Positions 34,516-45,842 of a stretch of 64,000 nucleotides of DNA are shown here, piece after piece. The first letter of the stretch is position 1; each line of letters starts with the position of its first letter. The notes under the pieces were generated by a model that was given only the letters and a program-made list of their open reading frames with translations, searched no databases and had not been told where the DNA came from. Origin of the DNA: Tribonema minus (taxonomy: Eukaryota > Sar > Xanthophyceae > Tribonematales > Tribonemataceae); contig JAFCMP010000081.1 in assembly GCA_017506865.1 (NCBI GenBank), forward strand, positions 248,001-312,000. Direction: 5' to 3'. A program made the translations under genes and the position numbers.

Positions 34516-37500
34516 TCACCGCCGCCAGATCTCCCACAGCTCCATCTGCGGCGTCCGCACATACGACGCAAAGTGCTGCGCGAACGTCAGCGGCAGCCGC
34601 CGCCCCTCAAACTCCGGCCGCACTGCAGCAGCACCCGTCACCCCACACGAGCGCTGCTGCTGCTGCTGCTGCGAGGGCTGCTCCGCCGCGTCCATCATTC
34701 CGCATGAGACCTGCGGCAGCGGCAGCGGCGGCGACCTACGTGGCTCCTGCTGCGCGACGCCAGCGGCGTCGACGTCGCGCACGCGCGCCAGCATGGCCCT
34801 GTAGCCTGTAGCCACAACGCTCAGCTCTTCAAGCGAGAAGTTGAAGCGCTTCTCGAGCGCCAGCAGGACAACCGGGCTCCGCCGCGCGTCCCGCACACCC
34901 GCACCTGCTGCTGCTGCCGCTGCTGCTGCCGCTGCCGCTGCTGCCGCTGCTGCTGCTGCGGGTGGCGGCGGCAGCAGCAGCGCGAGCGTGTCGAACAGCG
35001 CCGAGACCGCGTCCTCGTCATATACGACGTCGCTCGCGAGCACCACGTCCAGCGTGCGCAGGTCACGCAGCTCCTCGGCGCGCCAGTGGAAGGGCGCGCG
35101 CGCGCCGCCGAAGCCCGGGCCTCCAAGCGTCGCCGCCGACACTTGGAACCAGTCCAAGCGGCGCGCACGCGCCACGGGGCTGCACTGCTGCTCTGGATAA
35201 TGCAGATGCTGCTGCTGCTGCTGCTGCGCGTTGTCGCCGCTGTTGTCACAAGGCGTCTGCTGCTGTTGCGCGTTGTCACCGCTGCAGTCACAAGGCGTCT
35301 GTGCGTTTGTCTCTGCGGTGCCGGCGCTCGCGGAATCGTTGCGGAAGAGGTGGCGGTTCGCCTCGACGTTGCGCTCCACAAGGTGCAGGACCTGCGGCAT
35401 CCAAGGGCAGGGCAAAGGTGGATTGTTATCAAGAGGGTCAGGGTTGCAAGTAGATTGATTACATTGTGCGCATGCTGAACAGGTGTTCAGCGTGCGCTGG
35501 GTCCAGCAATACTAATCCTGACCTAACCTCAATCCTAATTTGACCTTAGACAACACAGAGGGGCAGGGCGCATATGCAGCACCAAAGCATCTGAGACCCG
35601 TTGTAACTGCACCGTACGACCAGCGTACGGGCCGGCAGTCTTGCGCAAGCTGCCCCCTACAGGGCAGACCGCATTGCGGGCCAGGTGCGTTGCGATGCGC
35701 AATGGCGCGCGATGCGCAGGCAACTGTTACAAGCAAGCGGCAGCCCTGATCTGTTGCGACCTGCGTTGCCATGAGGGCGCAGCGCCCAGATGCCATGAGT
35801 GCGCAGCGCTCAGTGCTATGCGTGCACAGCGCAGTGCGCAGGTGCCATGAGGGCACAGCGCTCAGGTGGTATAAGTGCACAGTGATCAGGCGCTACAGTG
35901 CACAGTGCTCAGGTGTCGAGTGTGCAGCGCTCAGGCGCTATGTGTACACAGCGTTCACTCGTCACACGTGCACAACGCTCAGAGCGCGCAGCATTCAGGC
36001 ACTACTCAGCGCTCAGGCACTGCGCGTGCACAGTGCTCAAAGTGCCATGAAACGCGCAGCGCTCAGACGCCTGAGTGCACAGCGCTCAGGTCCTCCACAC
36101 CGTCGCAGCGCTCACCTCCTCTGGCCCATCGGTGAGGAAGCAACGGCGCGCCACGCGAGCCATGATGATCCCTGCGACCCCTGGCCCGCTGCCCACTTCC
36201 AGCGCCTGCAGCATCGCTCGCCACAAGCAGCAGCGCTCAGCCTTAGCAGACATTGTAGTCAGATTGCGCGTCATACGCGCGCATTGACTTCGTCATGCAA
36301 AAGAGCGCTGGTGCGGAGCTTGAGGCCAGATGGCACCAGAGAGCGCACTGGAGTCGTGCTTGAGGGTGAATATAAAGGTTAAGGTCAGGGCAAGTCATGC
36401 TAGAGGCAGGTGGCTTTGGAGCGCCACTAGTGTGCTGCCCACTTCCAAAGCCTGCAGCAGCGCTCGTCACAGCCAGCAGCGCTCAGCCTCAGCAGACATG
36501 CAGTCGGGCCGCGTAATACTCATTGACTGCATCGCGCAAGAGAGCGCATGTGCGAAGCTCAAGGACAGGTGGCGTCAGAAAGCGAGCTGGAGTCATGCTT
36601 TAGTGCAGATGGCTTTGTGCCGTCACCAGTGTTCGCACACAGGATGGCATGCTAATGCGATCGCGCATTGCAGTTATGCTGGGTTGGGTTGCCCTTTCGC
36701 ACACAACAGATTGATAGCAGCAGACAACTTAGCATTGCATCAGCGAGCTTCGCTACGGGACAAATGCTGGTGTGTCTTGATGCGCACATGCAGTAGTAGT
36801 GCCAACAGTGTTCGAGAAAGAGGTCTGGCGTTGTTTAAACAATTGCAGGCACATGTACCTGGCGCAAACATCTCTGCTGCACGTTCTTGAGTATCAACCG
36901 TAATGAGGCCATCTATGAGCAATGCGCTAGTCGCTTTAAGCTTCACCACTGCACATTGTTGCTGCTTCGAGCCATGCATCTCAGCATGCAACTCTGCCAT
37001 TTCGATTGGGCAGGAGACAATGGTGCGTTAAAGCTAGACTGTGCCCATGCCATAATGCCATCATGGCTGGTGCGGGTTTAAATACTGTATCTGAAAACGC
37101 ATTCGACCTGACTGTACTTCAAATTAGAGCTGCACAATTGCCGCGATGGTGTTGATATCAGGGCAGAAAATCCTCTGCTCATGGCAGTATGACAATGATG
37201 ACATGAATATCTGAGCTGTATTGGTCGCTTTTGCAAAGTGCAGGTTTTTAGTGGAACCGGCAGCGCGGTAGGCCGGCAGGTGTGATCAACGATACCTATC
37301 CTCTGGTGGTTCACCGCAGCTGGCTCACCACACAATCCCTGAAGCGCTCTTGGTGAGCCAACAGGTAGTCGGCCAGAAGAAAGGCGCCAGACCACACCTG
37401 CAGCCCCACCAACTTCAGAGGAGTGGCGAGTGAATGGGCGATGGTAAGAGACTCTCGCGAGCCATCGCCGGTCGTGTACGAGAATCGACTCCTGCCCGTT

Positions 37501-37598
37501 GCGGCGCCAGCTGTGTGTCCGATGTGTACATCGGAGAGCACCAGAGGCTCCTCCTCGTCTTCGCCGGCAGCGAATGCCGCTGCCTCACTCATGATCAC
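34516..37598 (-). CDS. METTL22: METTL22-type protein lysine methyltransferase
   Basis: Three exons, 37598-37329, 36205-36116 and 35391-34516, sum to exactly 411 codons plus stop, close to animal METTL22. Residues 17-30 read EEPLVLSDVHIGHT and 69-83 VGLQVWSGAFLLADY, both typical of METTL22. Exon 2 is the SAM-binding motif I, LEVGSGPGVAGIIMARVA, and ends CFLTDGPEE. Exon 3 continues VLHLVERNVEANRH, RLDWFQVS, VVLASDVVYDED, LALEKRFNFSLEEL and a C-terminus MELWEIWRR. Known members are seven-beta-strand methyltransferases acting on lysines of partner proteins. Q, A and P-rich inserts in exon 3 are lineage additions coded by CTG/GCT repeats. It shares a 92-bp divergent promoter with phosphoglycerate mutase. 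Confidence 0.92.
35770..36112 (-). repeat. Minisatellite of CAGCGCTCAG-type units in METTL22 intron 2
   Basis: About a dozen diverged units of roughly 25-30 bp, each carrying a form of GTGCACAGCGCTCAGG. On the gene strand the unit reads CTGAGCGCTGTGCAC, resembling the start of the intron itself (GTGAGCGCTGCG at 36115). Confidence 0.8.
36189..36600 (-). repeat. Two ~170-bp copies spanning METTL22 exon 2 acceptor
   Basis: 36189-36362 and 36428-36600 are diverged copies, starting GCTGCCCACTTCCA and ending GGAGTCGTGCTT / GGAGTCATGCTT. The first spans the 5' end of exon 2 and its acceptor; the second lies further into intron 1 and keeps a CCTGCAG site. Confidence 0.85.
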
Positions 37599-37690
37599 GA
37601 TGTGTCATGGGCAAATTTACTTCAAGCGAACTTCAAAACAGGCATGCTCTGGATCTTAGTCCACCACGTTGGACAACACACATCGTAGCC
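37599..37690. promoter_or_regulatory. 92-bp divergent promoter, METTL22 / phosphoglycerate mutase
   Basis: Only 92 bp separate the two start codons. The interval holds ACTTCAAGCGAACTTCAAAA-type hexamer repeats and no TATA box I can see. The 5' UTRs of both genes must lie within it or overlap. Confidence 0.7.
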
Positions 37691-40600
37691 ATGCCGGAAG
37701 TCAAGTACACGTTGGTGCTGATCAGGTGAGCATCGTCACATGTGCGTATCGTAGAGTTCTGTGCTCGGAAGGCTGTGTCCAAGGTTATTTGCTCGCCTGC
37801 GGCCTCTGACCTTCACCAAGCCATTGACAGCTCCGCCGTGCCTGGCTTGATCTGATCTGTTTTATGTCTAACATTCCCTTGATGGGTTCGGGATCACCGC
37901 TGCCTCAGCCTGCCCTCAGCTGTGTCTGGTGCTTGCGTGTCACCCCGCGGTTTGGTAAGCTTGACGTCGCCGCCATCTCCGCTGCCTGATAGCCCACAAG
38001 CAACATGTGGTGAGCTCACGCCCTTGCTGCTGCGATGATTCTGTTGTTGATTGGCTCTCAGGCACGGGGAGTCTGACTGGAACAGGCAGGCAAGTGATCA
38101 TTGACAGCGGCATGAGACGAAAGATACAGGCATGAGACCGCCCAAGATTCGCTGGTTTGCCGCTCGTTAGCTTGGGCTTATGAGCAGCACTGGCTGAAAT
38201 CACTCAACAATGCAAGCGCCCTGCTACAAGGCGTGGTTGAAATCAAGCATCATTTCAATCAAACTCAAACTCGGGCATCTTTGCCTGGAGCTCAGGGTGG
38301 CGGCATTGGCGACACCTGAACATGCTGGTTTTGTCGCAAGTGGTTTTGGGTTCGTCACTAGCTCTGGCCTGGTAACACTCAAGCCAATCAATGAATGTAC
38401 CAAGCAGCGATGCAGTCAGGATTCTATCATATGTTGCACAGAGATACCAACTGCTGCATGTTCTCGGCGAGGAGGTCGCCATGAGTCACCATGAGTGCAC
38501 CATGGGTTCATGCAGCGTTCAAGCTAGAAGATCGCAGCCTCCATGACAATTACTGCTGCTCCAGCTTGCTACTTCAAGTATGAAGGAGAAGGGGATCAAC
38601 AAGCGCCACTTGAAGGACACAAACAAGCATGCACACGTATACATCAAGTCTCGCGCGTGTGTGTTTTTTTGTTCCCAGCAGGATGCGATGACCAACCGCT
38701 GATAGTTCACGCGTAAATTTCCAATGTTCCCTCTATCAATCATGACAAGGGGTGCGACTGAGTCTCCCTTGTTACAATTTGATTGTCACAAGTGTGCCAT
38801 CAACAATAAAGACAGAAACAGGCCATGTCTGCCATCAGGAAATGACTCGATGCGGCTCTGTGCTCCCCCAGTGTTGCCACCTCGCACGTGCCCGTGAAGA
38901 GGGGTGACCACGTGACCACGTGACCACGTGACCACTTGACCAAAGCTCGCCCACTGCTCCCTGCGGTTGCAGTTGCCAAACTGCGCATGCGCGTTGGAAA
39001 AATCACACTGTAGTGAAGCTGATTTTAGCCCTAATGCTGTACGAGACACCCAAATACTTGCCCACCCTAGCTCAGCAGCTCATGCCTGCTGCGATCTGCC
39101 ACTTCCTCCTCTGCCGCGCGCAGAACCGGTTCACTGGCTGGCACGATGTCCCGCTCTCCGAGACGGGGGAGCTGGAGGCAGCGGAGGCGGGCAAGACGCT
39201 GGCCAAGGAGGGGCTGCAGTTTGACGCCGTCTACACCTCAGGTGGGTTTGAGCGCTGCTGTCATCATGCTGAGCGCTGCCACAGTTGTGTTGAGCACTGC
39301 CATTGTGACGCAGATTGTTACACGTCAAACGGGTGCGGCCGTCGTCATGTGGAGCGCTGTCACGGTTGTGTTGAGTTGAGCACTGCCAGTTTGACGCCGT
39401 CAACACGTTAGGTGCGGTTAGAGCGCTGCTGTCATCATGCTGAACGCTGCCACAGTTGTGTTGAGCACTGCCATTGTGACGCAGTTTACATGTCAAACGG
39501 GTGCGGCCGTCGTTATGTGGAGCGCTGTCACGGTTGTGTCGAGTTGAGCACTGCCAGTTTGACGCCGTCAACACGTCAGGTGCGGTTAGAGCGCTGCTGT
39601 CATTGTGCTGAGCGCTGCCACAGTTGTGTCAACCACACAGTTACGTTGAGCACTGCCATTGTGATGTCCTCTACACGTGGGGTGGGCATCATAGTGCTGA
39701 GCGCTGTCACAGTTGTTTTTGAGCACTGCAATTTTGCGACCCTGTCTACATGGCAGATGGGCGCTGCCACTACCATGTCGGGCGCTGCCACAACTGTGCA
39801 GAGCGCTGCGATTGTGCTGAGCGTTGCCGTCGTCACAGCGGCGGACTGGCTTCATTGTGTGTTTGCTGCTGTTGGAAACACCGAGCGCTTGCCGTCATCA
39901 TGTAGAGCACTGCCGTCGTCTGAGTGCGCTGCCGTCTGACACGTCAGTCGGGCGGTATGAGGACATTCGACGCTGCCCCGTTTCGTTTGATGATGTCAGG
40001 TTGAAGTTGGTAGCACAACCGCGCCTGGGCGTTGTGCGACGCCAATGGACGCAGTTAAAACTACACGCGTACCCAGCTGTGCGCGAACGCACCCCATCTC
40101 TTGAAGTTGTTCAATTGGGCCGCCAGGCGCGTCAACACGCACAATGGCAATCTCTGACCATGGCAAGGCGGCGGGGGACCATGCCGCAGGCGTGCAGGCA
40201 CTGCCGCGAGAGCGCAGCAAATGCGGCACATCTACAGTATTGCAGCCTATGTGCTCAGAGCTCAGTGCATTGTGCGCTGTTGGGCGGGGGCAGCCGTGGG
40301 TGTTCTGCTGCCGCGCGCTGCGTCAGCATGCGTTGGACAGCGCGGTTGACGCTCAAGGCAGGGTCGGCGCCGCGCACGCAGTGGCGTCGCACTGCGCACG
40401 CGACGGCATCATCAGGCTCCACACCACTACCCTCTTAGCTGCCTAAGGGGGGCCGCCGCCCTCGCCTGGCACGCGATCTCGACCAATCAAAATGATCGAG
40501 TGCCGTGGAGCGTCTGATGGGGCTTCTGGAGGAGATGCAGCGCGCGTCATCACTCGCTCTCAGCATGTGGTGCGGATGAGGGGCCAATGTGGTGGCGCTG

Positions 40601-43600
40601 TTGCGGTACCACCTTCATCACTGCTCAGGAGTCGTCGTGCTCGCGCTGCGCCACACTTTCCGCCGCCCGCTGCCCTCCGCGGCTGCGCCGCGCCATCATC
40701 TACTTGAAGTATCATTCGTATAGCGAACGAGGAGGCGCGTGTTGCTGCTGCCGCTGCGGCTGCTGCTGCCGCTGCTGCTGCTGCTGACAAAGTTAGCACT
40801 CACGACATGCTGAGCACTGCTCACTCACACACCGCCAGTGCTGCCCTCGCCGTCGCCGTTGCCGCTCGCCGCGCAGTGCTGCGCCGCGCCATCAAGACGG
40901 CGTGGCACTGCATGGAGCAGACCAACCAGATGTGGCTGCCCGTGACGCGCGCGTGGCAGCTCAACGAGCGCCACTACGGCGGCCTGACGGGCCTTAATAA
41001 GGCCGAGACTGTCGCCAAAGTGGGCGAGGCGCAGGTGCGTGCGTGCGTGCGTGCGTGCGCCACCGCTTGCGCGTTGTGTATGTATGTATGCCACTCCGGC
41101 GACCTGACGGGCCTTAATAAGGCCGACACTGTCGCCACAGTGGGCGAGGCGCAGGCGCATACACATTGCCTGTGTGTCCTTCTGTGTGCGACAAACGTTT
41201 GTGCCGTGCACACGTACGACCGACGCCACGGGTCGCAATGGTGGCGACGGCGCGCCGCCTTGCACGTGCATATATCCCCTGTGCCTGTGCGCGCGCGGCC
41301 GGCATCAGCGCCTGAGGCTGGCGCCGTGTGGCACTGATGCATCATGGCGTTACTTTGGAATTAGGGTGAGGTTCTGGCGCGTGCAGAACGCGACGGGGGC
41401 ACGCATCCCACGGCGCCACATCAATCACATACTTCTTGAAGTAAGCTTCACTCCTCCCCCCCCCCCCCCCCCCCCCCCCAACACTGAAGGTGCTGGTCTC
41501 TACAACATCCTGCGCGCTTGCGTGTTGCCGAAGCCACGACTCCCGCTGCCACAGTACTCCTACACTTGAAGTGACCATAGTTGAAGTGTACTTCTCCCCC
41601 TCCCCCACCCTCCCCCTCTTCCCGCAGGTGCTCATCTGGCGCCGCAGCTACGACATCCCCCCCCCGGAGGTGGAGACGACCAGCGAGTACTACCCCGGCA
41701 ACGACCGCCGCTACAAGGCCCTCACGCCCGAGCAGCTGCCCAAGACAGAGTCCCTCAAGCTCACGCTCGAGCGCGTGCTGCCGTACTGGGAGAGCGACAT
41801 CAAGCCCGCGATGCAGTCGGGCAAGCGCCTGCTGGTGAGCACTGCCGTCCTTTGCTAAACTGCATACCGTATGTATAATCTAGACTGTCACACGACATGT
41901 AAATTCGTACTGGGAGAGCGACATCAAATCCGCGATGCAGTCGGGCAAGCGCCTGCTGGTGAGCGCTGCCTCGTTTTAACTGCATACCGTATGTATACTG
42001 TATCGTCTATCGTTTCACGGCCACGACGGCAAGCCCGCAACGCAATCGGGCAAGCGCCTGCTGGTGAGCGCTGCCATTTTGTGCTGGTCAATCTGGTACC
42101 GTATGTATATGTACTGCATTGCCTGCGTCAGTGGGAGATCAACGGCAAGCATGCGATGCAGGCAGGCGCTCGCAGGCGGGCAGGCGCCTGATGAGCACTG
42201 CCGCTGGCGCCGAGCACTGACACAGATGCTTCACACTCAGGCTTCGTTGGCCAGTGCGCACAGACCGTATAGTGCACCTGAAGGGTCATGAAAAAGCCGG
42301 TGGCTGTTGAGCGCTGCTGTTAAGAGCGGAACCGCTCAGGCAGCCGCCGCGCCTGCGGATGGTGCAGCAGCGTCGTCGGCCATCAAATTGCAAATATCGC
42401 CACCAGATCGCGAGTGTCGAGATCGCGAGTGTCGCCGCTGCAGTATCGCGAGTGTCGCCGCTGCAGTAGGCACACTGCTGCTGCCACTCGTTGCGTCTGA
42501 TACTTCAGCACCGCCACTGAGGTTTGTGGCATTGCCGCGCTGCTACACAAGCAGTGTACAGCTGTTGCGTTGTCGCGCTGCTGACGTCCCTCCCCCCACC
42601 TGTGTCCCCATGCTTACTACTGCTGTCATCCCCCCCCCACCCCCCTCACCCCCTCGTATCACCCCCCCCCTTTTTTGGCAGATTGCCGCCCACGGCAACT
42701 CCCTGCGCGCCCTGGTGAAGCACCTGGACGGCATCCCCGATGACGTCATCCCGGGGCTCAACATCCCCACGGGCATCCCCCTCGTGTACGAGCTGGACGA
42801 GGACTTCAAGCCCATCCCCAGCGCCGACGCCATCGCGCCGCTCAACGGGCGCTACCTCGGCGACCGTGAGGTGCGTGAACGGATCAATTCATATGCGTGC
42901 GAATGAACATCACACGAATCATGTAGGGTATGCATGCAAGCATCCCCCTCGTGTACGAACTCGACAAGGACTTCAAGCCCATCCCCAGCGCCGACACCAT
43001 TGCGCCGCTCAACGGGCGCTACCTCGGCGACCGTGAGGTGCGTGAATGGGCGAATGAACGTGTGTTTGTAAATGAAAAGCACATGGATTGGTGATGACAT
43101 GATCGCGTGAAAGCATGTGTAGGGTATGTACATACAAGCCTGCCCATGCAGGGTGTGCGGACATACCCCCCCCCCCTGTAGAGTGTACCCAGTGTGGGAG
43201 CCGTTGCACGGCTTAACGGCCGCTACCTCCGCAGCTGCGATGTGGCGCCGGATGAATTCATGTGCGTGAATGTGAATGAAAATCACACGATTGAATGATC
43301 AATCATGCACCACGCGTGTTGGTAATATTTGGCAACTATATACATTTGAAAATGTGCTTGTAGTGGATGTATGAAACGGTCACAGAAGTATACTTTGAGG
43401 TATGTTCATTGCCGCATGGTGACGAATATTCCGTATATGCCAGAGTAAACGCCCCCCCGGGCGTGCGGATCTGGACCTTCGCACAGCACGCCCGTGGGCG
43501 TTGACATGGGGGGGGGGGCTTACCTGCTCCATTTTGAGTTGCCAGCTAGCAGAGGGGGCGTTTACTAGGGCCCGGAGGCGATAGCGGACATCTCTGATAA

Positions 43601-44298
43601 CGGCAATGGCGGTGCTGGCGAAGCTGCTGCAGCTACGTCAGCTCGTCAAGCGAGCATTGCTGCCTGTGTGACCAGCGTCAGCAGTAGAGAAGCACTGACG
43701 ACAATGAGTTCAAGTTGGGCTTGAAGTTTGGCGTAATTCGTCTTTCGGGGCTGGTTTTGCGAGGCCGCGAGCAAACCCGCAACCATTTTGGTTGCTAGGG
43801 GGCGTTTACAAGGGGGGGATGGGCGTTGTTGCCCACTTTGCCCTGGCAAGCTCGCCCATGGGCGTTTACAAGGGGGGGGGGGCGTTTACTCGGGCATATA
43901 CGGTACGAGTGATTGCATGCACGTGTGAATGAGGGCACAGCATGTTTGCATACTTCTAGTACTCAAGTTCTCGTCTCGCCGCTTAACAAATGCTACTTGA
44001 GGCGATATCAAGGTGCGTTGCGTGCAACATCATGTGTGTTGAGCAAACAGATTTGCGAATAAACACATGCATGAATCACGCACGTGAAGCTCGCACGGCA
44101 CCCTTTTGAGGTAGCATGCACCATGCGGCGCAAGTGCCGCGTGCCGCACTTCACGTGCTTACATGTAATGCATTAATATCTACATTTCATCTACGCCTTC
44201 GTGACACCATGGCCCCGCTCTTTTACGCAATGCACCTCTGCCCCCTGCAGATGGTGGAGGCGCGCATCGCAGGCGCAACGAGCACCGGCCACAAGTAG
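37691..44298 (+). CDS. PGAM: Cofactor-dependent phosphoglycerate mutase
   Basis: Seven exons: 37691-37725, 38062-38089, 39124-39241, 40877-41034, 41628-41834, 42682-42870, 44251-44298. They total 783 bases, 260 residues, normal for the dPGM family of glycolysis (3-phosphoglycerate to 2-phosphoglycerate). Start [19 protein letters not shown] carries the catalytic RHGE (residues 12-15). [42 protein letters not shown] and [16 protein letters not shown] with the second catalytic His follow, then [12 protein letters not shown]. No organelle presequence is visible, so it is probably cytosolic. Exon 2 is only 28 bases, codes the active-site loop, and ends at a GC donor (CAG|GCAAGT). Introns 3-6 are crowded with exon-edge copies, and intron 6 holds a transposon-like element. 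Confidence 0.95.
38905..38940. repeat. Triple CACGTG (G-box/E-box) tandem repeat
   Basis: GTGACCACGTGACCACGTGA and following bases give three CACGTG palindromes at 9-bp spacing, then a mutated fourth (CACTTG). It lies in phosphoglycerate mutase intron 2. It could be an intronic enhancer or just a microsatellite. Confidence 0.8.
39241..39940 (+). repeat. ~171-bp tandem array built on PGAM exon 3 end
   Basis: The exon 3 end, CAGTTTGACGCCGTCTACAC then CTCAG|GTGGGT at 39241, recurs as TTTGACGCCGTCAACACG(T)TAG|GTGCGG at about 39411 and 39582, steps of 170 and 171 bp. The units also share GAGCGCTGCTGTCAT and GCCACAGTTGTGTTGAGCAC. More decayed units run to about 39940. Confidence 0.9.
41089..41154 (+). 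repeat. Copy of PGAM exon 4 3' end
   Basis: 66 bases (GACCTGACGGGCCTTAATAA through GGCGAGGCGCAG) repeat 40969-41034 with few changes, 120 bp downstream. The GTGCGT donor has become GCGCAT. Confidence 0.92.
41906..42190 (+). repeat. Three copies of PGAM exon 5 3' end plus donor
   Basis: TACTGGGAGAGCGACATCAA at 41906 with CTGCTG|GTGAGCGCTGCC at 41954 is a near copy of 41786-41846. Shorter, older copies (CAAGCGCCTGCTGGTGAGCG) end near 42063 and 42190. ACTGCATACCGTATGTAT from the intron is copied too. Confidence 0.9.
42937..43250 (+). repeat. Two copies of PGAM exon 6 3' end
   Basis: 42937-43037 repeats about 100 bases of exon 6 (CATCCCCCTCGTGTACGAAC to CGACCGTGAG|GTGCGTGAA) with only a few changes, still open in frame. 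43195-43240 is a much older fragment (AACGGCCGCTACCTC). Confidence 0.92.
43431..43903. mobile_element. 473-bp inverted-repeat element, MITE-like
   Basis: The ends are inverted repeats: 43431-43457 (CCGTATATGCCAGAGTAAAC then GCCCCCC) against 43877-43903 read in reverse (CCGTATATGCCCGAGTAAAC then GCCCCCC), one mismatch in 27. Sub-terminal GGGCGTTTAC motifs occur four more times inside. There is no open frame for a transposase. I see no clear target-site duplication. It sits in the last intron of phosphoglycerate mutase. Confidence 0.65.
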
Positions 44299-45842
44299 AC
44301 TTGAGCGCTGCCGCAGGCCAACCACCGGCGCCGCCGCCGCCGGGCCACACCGTTGCTCTGGGGGATAGGTCAGGTGCGTGCCGCGTGTGACCACTCCCCA
44401 ACTAGATACCAAATGAGGATGAGTCCCACATACATGTGTGACTACTCCCAACTGTATTTCAAACAAGTGAAGGCATTACTCCCACGTATATGTGACTACT
44501 CCCAACTGTATTTCAAACAAGTTCCAAGTAGGCTAGGCTGTTTGTGACTCTGTTGCTATCGTGATGCGCAGCGGTTGCCGAGCGGTGACACGCACCGCGC
44601 TGGCGCGGGCACGCTGGGCGCCTGACGCTGAGCGTTGCTGTGCACACGTTGCTCCCAGCTCTTTTGGGCGCGGTTTCATGCATGTATGCAGGTGCCAGGT
44701 TGTGGTGCCCCGTGGCATGCACTTCATGGCGATTGTGGCTTGGTGGGTTGTCCTGCTGAGCCTGCGTTGATCACGTACGTGTTGCTTGGTCGCCAGGCAG
44801 CGCTCGAGTGCTAGTAGTTGCAGTCACTTGCGCTCTCATGCTCCACATAACTGCACCCAAAGCGTGCGCGCCCGCCACTGCAGCTTTGTGCATACTCGCC
44901 AGTTGCGCTATGGAGACTGCTCTGGCATAGCAGCACAAGGTGAAAACTGCAAGCTGCACACATCCGTTGTGCAGTTGCCTCACTAGCTGCGTACGCTCTG
45001 TCCGTGCCTTGTGTGTGGCAGGTCAAGACTGGATTGGAACCACGTTTGCAAGTGGTGACGTACGCCGATAGCTACAGCCGCTGGCAAGCGATGGCAGGAG
45101 TGTGTTGTTCAATATTGCGGCCGTGACTTGTAGCGTGCGCAAGCGAGCCTGTTAATGAAATGTTGGACTAGTGATGCGCGCCCATTGGCTTCTTGTGCCC
45201 TGCCCCCTGCGCATCGCCGGTTCGCTCTGTCTGGTTGTCGTGGTGAACCCTAACCCTAAGCGTCAGCCACACGGCTGGTATCGCATCACATGACATCGAC
45301 ACAACTTTGCCTTGCCGATTAACCGGAGGTTATGGGCCTGCTTTGAGCATGCCAGTGGTAGCTTCGGTCGCAGGCCCATTGACTTTGCCCGCATGGATTA
45401 TTAGGAACGAGAACGGCAGAGCGGACGGTCAACAAAATAAACTGACGCCCACATGAATAGCAGAGCATCAATGTGTGCACTTGCTGTCTTGTCGATATCT
45501 CAAAGCATAACACACAAATTGAATGAAGTGCGCCATTTGCCAGGAACGCCTAAGCACCAATGCCGAAGCAAACAGTCCAAGGCAAGCGGCCTGCTGCAGT
45601 GCTGCTGCTACTGGCCTTGCTGAAAGTGTTCTCAAGATTCTGCCCCATGAAGCGACCATGTGCTTGAACCACTGTCAAAACACTGCTTCCAAACACGTAA
45701 CTGCTGCGCGGCTGTGCTGCTGCTGTTTGATGCCGTATCGCTCACAAAACACATCAGGTACCACGAAGCCTGTGTGTGGTTGTTGCTGCTGTGCTGCCGC
45801 ATGATGCCCGAGAGCCATGATTCAGGAATAGCTTATACTCAC
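44299..45842. other. Intergenic region after phosphoglycerate mutase
   Basis: No gene is recognised with confidence. It contains the direct repeat at 44437-44522, a CCCTAACCCTAA pair near 45246, and a minus-strand frame at about 45590-45470 (QAACLGLFASALVLRRS) that could be a further exon of the candidate gene at 45843. Confidence 0.5.
44437..44522. repeat. Direct repeat, two ~32-bp copies 54 bp apart
   Basis: TGTGACTACTCCCAACTGTA followed by TTTCAAACAAGT occurs at 44437 and again at 44491, nearly identical. A third, older form (TGTGACCACTCCCCAACTAG) is at 44387. Confidence 0.85.

Noticed and set aside
39013-39123. Using ATG 39013 as the start of phosphoglycerate mutase
   Set aside because: It lacks the RHGE motif; exons 37691-37725 and 38062-38089 supply it and fit phase.
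39241-39940. Regularly spaced repeats resembling a CRISPR array
   Set aside because: Eukaryotic intron context, diverged units and no constant repeat/variable spacer pattern.
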